From positions 1 to 36,073 of the forward strand of contig JAXMOZ010000030.1 of the NCBI GenBank assembly GCA_034382075.1: a DNA stretch of 36,073 bases, given 5' to 3'. Below the pieces are notes generated by a model. The model was not told the origin of the DNA. It saw only the letters and a list, made by a program, of their open reading frames with translations, and made no database searches. Below are positions 31,437 through 36,073 of this stretch, piece after piece (position 1 is the stretch's first letter; each line of letters opens with the position of its first letter). Position numbers and translations under genes: made by a program. Source of the DNA: JAEULH01 sp034382075 (GTDB lineage: Bacteria; Pseudomonadota; Alphaproteobacteria; Rhodospirillales; Defluviicoccaceae).

Positions 31437-32612
31437 ATGAATCGCAGCGCGCCGCTCGATGCGCAAGACGCCCAGGCGGTGATCGACGCGGCCGATGGAG
31501 ACGCGCCGTCCTTGAGCTCCTTGCAGAGGATGGCGAGTGTCGTTGCTGCCATCCTGGCGCTGCTGCTGCTTGCCTACATGGCCTGGTGGGGGCTGACGGC
31601 GCTGCAGCTTCGCGCCGGCGTTCTCGACTGGATGGCTGCGCGCCAGGCCGAGGGCTATCGGGTTGCCTATAGCCGGATCGCGGTCGGCGGCTTTCCTACG
31701 ACCGCAAGAGTGACGGTGAAAGCGCCGACGATCGCCGCCCCCGACGGCCGGGCGTTGAGTTGGTCATGGGTGGGGCGGAAGGCCGTGATCGAGCTGGACC
31801 CGTTCCGGCCCGATACCGTGGCCGTGCGCCTGGTCGGCGACGACATCGTCTCCATCAACATCGACGGCAAGCTCAGGACCTATCGCGGCGTCGCCGAGGA
31901 ACTGACGCTTTCGCTCCGCGGCGGCTCGGGGCCGGGAGGCGGCGCCTTGACGGTCCGCAACCTGACGATGGCCGCGGACGAGCCGGGAGACGCCCTCGAG
32001 ATCGGCGATCTTCGCGCCACCGCCGAGACCGGCGAGCGTCCTTCCGTCGCCGCGGCCGATGCGGCCTACGCGGTCGCGATCGAGGCCGCCGGGATCCGGC
32101 TGCCGCGGCAGTTCGACCTGCCGTTGGGGGAGGTGGTGAGCCACCTCCGCGCGCAGGCGAAGGTGGCCGGCGCCTTTACCCCCGCAAGCGATTTGCCCGC
32201 CGCCCTCGGCCGCTGGCGGGACTCCGGCGGAACGGCGGAGGTGAGCCACCTCGACGTGCGCTATGGGCCGCTGGTCGTGGATGGCTCGGGAACCGCCTCG
32301 CTCGACGCCGACATGCAGCCGGTGGGCACCTTCACGGTCAGGCTCGAGGGGGTCCAGCAGGCCCTCTCGGCGCTGGCCGGGCGCGGCCTCATCGACGAGC
32401 AGGCGGCGGCAAAAGCCAGGCTTGCCCTTTCGCTCCTCAGCCGGCCGGGCGACAGCGGCCGGCCGAGCCTGAGCGTGCCGGTCAGCCTGCACGACCGCAG
32501 GCTGTCGGTCGGGCCGCTGCCGCTGATGGTGGTGCCATTGATCGAGTGGCCGCGCGGACCCAGCCCGCGCACCGGTGCAGTCGTGCCGCTTTACGGCGCG
32601 GCCGCGGGGTAG
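31437..32612 (+). CDS. DUF2125 domain-containing protein
   Basis: 391 residues with one membrane segment near the N terminus (VVAAILALLLLAYMAWWGLT, about residues 36-55), after which most of the chain should lie in the periplasm. The body (YSRIAVGGFPTTARVTVKAP, then FRPDTVAVRLVGDD) is rich in beta strands and matches the alphaproteobacterial DUF2125 family, whose function is not known. The ATG at 31437 was chosen because earlier in-frame codons run into the divergent EamA gene; no strong ribosome site is visible. Its stop is three bases from the converging nth stop. Confidence 0.84.
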   Translation: MNRSAPLDAQDAQAVIDAADGDAPSLSSLQRMASVVAAILALLLLAYMAWWGLTALQLRAGVLDWMAARQAEGYRVAYSRIAVGGFPTTARVTVKAPTIAAPDGRALSWSWVGRKAVIELDPFRPDTVAVRLVGDDIVSINIDGKLRTYRGVAEELTLSLRGGSGPGGGALTVRNLTMAADEPGDALEIGDLRATAETGERPSVAAADAAYAVAIEAAGIRLPRQFDLPLGEVVSHLRAQAKVAGAFTPASDLPAALGRWRDSGGTAEVSHLDVRYGPLVVDGSGTASLDADMQPVGTFTVRLEGVQQALSALAGRGLIDEQAAAKARLALSLLSRPGDSGRPSLSVPVSLHDRRLSVGPLPLMVVPLIEWPRGPSPRTGAVVPLYGAAAG

Positions 32613-32615
32613 CGC

Positions 32616-33323
32616 TCAGGCCCCGGACCCGGGCGGCGCTGGCGGCGCTGGCACCGCAGTCACCCCAGTCACCGTCGTCTTCGCTTCATACTGGCAGAGG
32701 TCGGCGACGATGCAGGTCGCGCAGAGCGGCGTACGCGCCTTGCAGACATAGCGGCCGTGCAGGATCAGCCAGTGGTGGGCATGGCGCAGCCAGCGCTCGG
32801 GCGTTCGCCGCAGCAGTTCCTCCTCGACCGCGGCCGGGGTCTTTCCGGGGGCCACCCCGGTTCGGTTGGCAACCCGGAACACGTGGGTGTCGACCGCGAT
32901 CGTAAGCTCGTCGAAGGCGACGTTGAGGACGACGTTGGCGGTCTTGCGGCCCACTCCCGGCAGCGCCTCGAGCGCGGCCCGGTCATGCGGTACGGCGCCG
33001 CCGTGGCGCTCGACCAGCGCCCGGCTGAGCGCGATGACGTTCTTGGCCTTGGTGTTGAACAGGCCGATGGTCTTGATGGCCTCCCGCAACTCCTCCTCGC
33101 CCAGGTCCAGCATCTTCTGCGGCGTGTCCGCAATCCGAAACAGCCGCTCGGTCGCCTTGTTGACGCCGACGTCGGTGGCCTGGGCGGACAGGACCACAGC
33201 CACGAGCAGCGTGTACGGGTCGAGGTAGACCAGCTCGCTCCTCGGCTCCGGGTTTGCCGCGGCGAGCCTCGCAAAGAACGCGTCGACGTCGGCCTCGCCC
33301 ATACGGGCGCTCGGCTCAGCCAT
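32616..33323 (-). CDS. nth: Endonuclease III
   Basis: Base-excision repair glycosylase and AP lyase for oxidised pyrimidines. The 235 residues have the helix-hairpin-helix LPGVGRKTANVVLNVAF with catalytic K127, the aspartate D145 in AVDTHVFRV, and the [4Fe-4S] cysteines C194, C201, C204 and C210 with the standard 6-2-5 spacing. The last 20 residues (VTAVPAPPAPPGSGA end) are a proline-rich extension. ATGs at codons 1 and 8 are both possible; the longer form is given. It converges with DUF2125 and diverges from DUF2244. Confidence 0.95.
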   Translation of the reverse strand: MAEPSARMGEADVDAFFARLAAANPEPRSELVYLDPYTLLVAVVLSAQATDVGVNKATERLFRIADTPQKMLDLGEEELREAIKTIGLFNTKAKNVIALSRALVERHGGAVPHDRAALEALPGVGRKTANVVLNVAFDELTIAVDTHVFRVANRTGVAPGKTPAAVEEELLRRTPERWLRHAHHWLILHGRYVCKARTPLCATCIVADLCQYEAKTTVTGVTAVPAPPAPPGSGA

Positions 33324-33417
33324 ACCGCTGCCCCCGCGCCTCGCCGAGGCGGCGCTTGGCGGCGGCGAACGCGTTCGTTACACTCATTCTCGTTTTCCTT
33401 CTCACGTCCGGACCAGC

Positions 33418-33930
33418 ATGACCCCTGCCGCCGGAGCGCCCGTCGTCTATAGCGCCATCATCAAGCCGCACCGCAGCGCCGGCAATGCCGGGACGCGGAC
33501 GCTGATGCTGCTGGTCGCCGGGGTGTGGGCGGTCGTCGGCACCGTCTTCGTCATCGCCGGCGCCTGGCCGGTCGTGCCGTTCCTGGGCCTGGAGATTGCC
33601 CTCCTCGCCGGCGCCTTCGCGCTCAACAACAAGGCCGCCAGCGCCGAGGAGGCCATTAACCTCACCTCACTGGCGCTGACCGTTCGCCGGGTCGACCACT
33701 GGGGCAAGCAGACCGTCTTCACCTTTCCGCCGCAGTGGCTTCAGGTCAACACCGACGTGATCGGGCCCAAAGGTCCGCGGCTGGAGCTCCGCTCCCACGG
33801 CAGGTCGCTGTTCATCGGCAGCTTCCTTCTGCCGGAGGAACGCATGGCGCTGGCGCGGACGCTAAGGCGCGAGCTGGCTCGGCTGACGAATTCGGCGGTT
33901 GCCGAGCCCGAGCCCGCGGCTACCCCGTAA
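33418..33930 (+). CDS. DUF2244 domain-containing membrane protein
   Basis: 170 residues. Two hydrophobic segments at about residues 28-65 (MLLVAGVWAVVGTVFVIAGA and VPFLGLEIALLAGAFAL) are followed by a soluble part with TSLALTVRRVDHWGKQ and RLELRSHGRSLFIGSFLLPE. This is the alphaproteobacterial DUF2244 pattern, a family without an assigned function, often found close to nth and dapB. The ATG is at 33418; no strong ribosome site is seen. Its last 11 bases overlap the end of dapB on the other strand. Confidence 0.88.
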   Translation: MTPAAGAPVVYSAIIKPHRSAGNAGTRTLMLLVAGVWAVVGTVFVIAGAWPVVPFLGLEIALLAGAFALNNKAASAEEAINLTSLALTVRRVDHWGKQTVFTFPPQWLQVNTDVIGPKGPRLELRSHGRSLFIGSFLLPEERMALARTLRRELARLTNSAVAEPEPAATP

Positions 33931-34723
33931 GCCCGAGAACGTCGCGCATGGAGTAGCGGCCGGGAGCCCGCCGCTCGGTCCACAGCGCGGCCCGGACGGC
34001 GCCGCGCGCGAAGATCGCCCGCGACGAGGCCTTGTGGGTGAGCTCGATCCGCTCGCCCTCGCCTGCGAAAATCACCGTGTGCTCGCCGACGACGTCGCCG
34101 CCGCGCAGCGTGGCGAAGCCGATCTGCCCCTTTGGCCTCGGCCCGACGATGCCGTCACGGGCCCGCACCGCCACGTCGTCCAGGGCCACGCCACGACCCT
34201 CGGCCGCAGCCTTGCCCAGCGCCAGAGCAGTGCCGGAGGGCGCATCGACCTTGTGGCGGTGGTGCATCTCGACGATCTCGATGTCGAAGCCGTCGTCGAG
34301 AATGGCCGAGACCTGACGGGCGAGGCCGAGCAGCAGGTTGACGCCGACGCTCATGTTCGCCGCCTGAACGACCGCGACCTTTGCCGCAGCTCGCCCGAGC
34401 GCCGCCTCGTGCTCGGGCTTCAGCCCGGTGGTGCCGACAACCAGGGCGGTGCCGTGGTCGAGCGCCAGGCCGACGTGGCTGAGGATCAGCTCCGGCGTGG
34501 TGAAGTCGATGACCACGTCGGCAGCGGCGAACATCCGCGCGGGATCGCCGTCGATCCGCGCCCCCGTCGCCGCCGCGCCGGCGAGCTGGCCGAGATCGGC
34601 GCCCACGGCCTCGTGATCGGGGCGTTCGCTGCCGCCCGCGAGCCTGGCGCCCGGCGTCTCGAGGACGGTCGCGGCCAGCATCCGCCCCATCCGGCCGGCG
34701 CAGCCGGCGATGCCGATGTTCAT
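33920..34723 (-). CDS. dapB: 4-hydroxy-tetrahydrodipicolinate reductase
   Basis: NAD(P)H-dependent second step of the diaminopimelate/lysine pathway, using the product of DapA. The 267 residues start with the nucleotide motif GIAGCAGRMGR at about 4-14, then DFTTPE at 73-78, VVGTTGL at 95-101 and the substrate motif HHRHKVDAPSGTAL with catalytic H154 and K158. A complete, typical protein. It is 30 nt after dnaJ on the same strand, so it may be cotranscribed with the chaperone gene. It converges with DUF2244 with an 11-bp overlap. Confidence 0.95.
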   Translation of the reverse strand: MNIGIAGCAGRMGRMLAATVLETPGARLAGGSERPDHEAVGADLGQLAGAAATGARIDGDPARMFAAADVVIDFTTPELILSHVGLALDHGTALVVGTTGLKPEHEAALGRAAAKVAVVQAANMSVGVNLLLGLARQVSAILDDGFDIEIVEMHHRHKVDAPSGTALALGKAAAEGRGVALDDVAVRARDGIVGPRPKGQIGFATLRGGDVVGEHTVIFAGEGERIELTHKASSRAIFARGAVRAALWTERRAPGRYSMRDVLGLTG

Positions 34724-34753
34724 CGTGAGTGGCCTCCCCTGGGAGCGGACCGG

Positions 34754-35881
34754 CTATTCCTTGAGGTCGTCCCACAGCTCCTTGACCTTGGCGAAGAAGC
34801 CGTGGGACTCCGGGCTCTGCTTCTCGCTGGTGCCGCTCGCCTCGAACTCCTCGAGCAGCTTGCGCTGCTTTTCGCTCAGGCGCACCGGCGTCTCGACGAA
34901 GGCCTCGACGAACATGTCGCCGCGGGCCTGGGAGCGCAAAACCGACATGCCCTTGCCGCGGAGGCGGAACTGCTCTCCGGTTTGGGTGCCCGGGGGAATG
35001 TTGATCCGCGCCCGCTGGCCGTCGATGGTCGGCACCTCGACGCTGCCGCCGAGCGAGGCGGTGGTCATCGGGATCGGCATCCGGCAGAAGATGTTGGCGC
35101 CGTCGCGCTGAAAGATCCGGTGCGCCGCCACCGAGACGAAGATGTAGAGGTCGCCGGCTGGGCCCCCGCGCAGGCCCGCCTCGCCCTCGCCCGCCAGCCG
35201 GATGCGGGTGCCGTCCTCGACGCCGGCGGGGATCGTCACCTGCAGGGTCTTCTGTTTGCGCAGCCGGCCGGAGCCGCCGCACGAGCGGCAGGGATCCTTG
35301 ATCACCTGGGCGGTGCCGCCACAGGTGGGGCAGGTGCGCTCGACGGTGAAAAACCCCGACTGGCTGCGGATCCGCCCGGTGCCACGGCAGGTCGAGCAGT
35401 TTTCCGGAGCCGCCCCGCCGGCGCTGCCGCTGCCGCCGCAGGCGTCGCAGCCGGCGACCGAGGGGATGTCGACCGACTGCTTCTTGCCGCGGAACGCCTC
35501 CTCGAGCGAGACTTGCAGGTCGAAGCGCAGGTCCGAGCCGCGGCCGGCGGCCCGTCCGCCGCGGCGGCCGCCGCTCATGAACTCGCCGAACATCTCCTCG
35601 AAAATGTCGGCGAAACCGGCGCCGCCGAAGCCGCCCGCCCCGGGGCCGCCGCCCTGCTCGAACGCGGCGTGGCCGAACCGGTCGTAGGCGCTCCGCTTCT
35701 GGTCGTCCTGGAGAACCTCGTAGGCCTCGTTCACCTCCTTGAACCGCCGCTCGGCCTCGTGGTCACCGGGGTTGCGGTCCGGGTGGTACTTCATCGCCTG
35801 CTTGCGAAAGGCCTTCTTGATATCGTCCTTGGAGGCGTTCCGCTCGACGCCCAAGGCGCTGTAGTAATCTTCTTTCGCCAT
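34754..35881 (-). CDS. dnaJ: Chaperone protein DnaJ
   Basis: Hsp40 co-chaperone that loads substrates onto DnaK and stimulates its ATPase. The 375 residues show the J domain with HPD at 33-35, a Gly/Phe-rich linker (GGGPGAGGFGGAGFADIFEE), four zinc motifs (CDACGGSG, CSTCRGTG, CPTCGGTA, CRSCGGSG) between about 140 and 205, and the C-terminal substrate-binding domains. The third zinc motif ends in A rather than G; its cysteines are intact. ATG 35881 is used; a GTG four codons upstream is in frame. dnaK lies upstream on the same strand with a terminator-like hairpin between. Confidence 0.96.
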   Translation of the reverse strand: MAKEDYYSALGVERNASKDDIKKAFRKQAMKYHPDRNPGDHEAERRFKEVNEAYEVLQDDQKRSAYDRFGHAAFEQGGGPGAGGFGGAGFADIFEEMFGEFMSGGRRGGRAAGRGSDLRFDLQVSLEEAFRGKKQSVDIPSVAGCDACGGSGSAGGAAPENCSTCRGTGRIRSQSGFFTVERTCPTCGGTAQVIKDPCRSCGGSGRLRKQKTLQVTIPAGVEDGTRIRLAGEGEAGLRGGPAGDLYIFVSVAAHRIFQRDGANIFCRMPIPMTTASLGGSVEVPTIDGQRARINIPPGTQTGEQFRLRGKGMSVLRSQARGDMFVEAFVETPVRLSEKQRKLLEEFEASGTSEKQSPESHGFFAKVKELWDDLKE

Positions 35882-35900
35882 TATCGATCCCACACAAACG

Positions 35901-35938
35901 AAAAGCCCGCCGCGGCGTTTTCACGCGCCGGCGGCGGG
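35901..35938 (-). terminator. Intrinsic terminator between dnaK and dnaJ
   Basis: On the minus strand CCCGCCGC (35938-35931) pairs with GCGGCGGG (35913-35906), followed by C and TTTT (35904-35901). It sits after the dnaK stop and before dnaJ, so it should lower dnaJ expression relative to dnaK. Confidence 0.7.
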
Positions 35939-35972
35939 TCGGGTTCGCTCGGCTGCACCGGCCAGAGCCGGA

Positions 35973-36073
35973 TCAGCTGGCCTTCTTCTCGGGATCGACC
36001 TCCTCGAACTCGGCGTCGACCACCTTCTCGCCGGAGGCGCCTGCCTCGGCGTGTTCGCCACCGGCTCCGGCTC
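35973..36073 (-). CDS. dnaK: Chaperone protein DnaK, C-terminal end (partial)
   Basis: The last 33 codons and stop of an ORF that enters from beyond the right edge. The end reads EKVVDAEFEEVDPEKKAS and a stop, the near-universal acidic tail of bacterial DnaK (VVDAEFEEV). Its place directly upstream of dnaJ supports the call. Nothing of the ATPase or substrate-binding core is inside the window. Confidence 0.92.
   Translation of the reverse strand, partial: AGAGGEHAEAGASGEKVVDAEFEEVDPEKKAS

Noticed and set aside
33920..33930. Overlap of the 3' ends of DUF2244 and dapB
   Set aside because: An 11-bp convergent overlap is common in compact genomes and suggests no special control.

Overview
This 36 kb window is very GC-rich and reads as an alphaproteobacterial chromosome. 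The gene order rpoZ-rsh-pdxJ-acpS-lepB-rnc-era, the nth / DUF2244 / dapB / dnaJ / dnaK block, a LabA-like NYN protein, a phasin and two perfect EcfG-type stress promoters all fit Rhodospirillales or a close relative. The species cannot be named from the sequence alone.

Region 1 (1-12187) is mostly housekeeping: dapA and smpB; an SDR and a carboxymuconolactone-decarboxylase-like protein; a minus-strand pair made of a NYN-domain protein and a family-5 uracil-DNA glycosylase with overlapping ends; folK; rpoZ with the bifunctional (p)ppGpp enzyme rsh; the tightly packed pdxJ-acpS-lepB-rnc-era operon; and a phasin gene. Region 2 (12306-15002) looks like a stress and accessory segment: a ZIP-like membrane protein, a membrane-tailed SDR behind a GGAAC-N17-CGTT promoter, a 62-residue acidic protein, and a ferritin-like DUF2383 protein. 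Region 3 (15163-19745) holds an SLC13/RCK_C transporter, an AT-rich acyltransferase that looks horizontally acquired, and a ferric-reductase-like flavocytochrome ending in a hairpin terminator.

Region 4 (19746-26103) is accessory and gene-poor. It holds about 790 bp without a convincing gene but with an orphan CRP/FNR-like palindrome. A second DUF2383 paralogue with its own perfect EcfG promoter follows. Next is a broken IS256-family element whose transposase has been invaded by three short palindromic elements, and then a roughly 1020-residue RTX beta-roll protein. Region 5 (26360-29326) is a beta-carbonic anhydrase plus SulP bicarbonate-type transporter cassette. It is bracketed by direct repeats, one of which is the 3' end of the neighbouring GFA-family gene. 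Region 6 (29293-36073) has an overlapping EamA-ChaC-GFA operon in which chaC carries a single-base frameshift, then DUF2125, nth, DUF2244, dapB, dnaJ and the 3' end of dnaK.

The most notable observations are the three palindromic elements inside one transposase gene (two at the same target context and of identical length, causing frameshifts; one in frame), related hairpins elsewhere in the window, the repeat-bracketed CA-SulP cassette, and a small EcfG regulon linking the SDR and a DUF2383 gene. No CRISPR array, rRNA or tRNA gene was seen.
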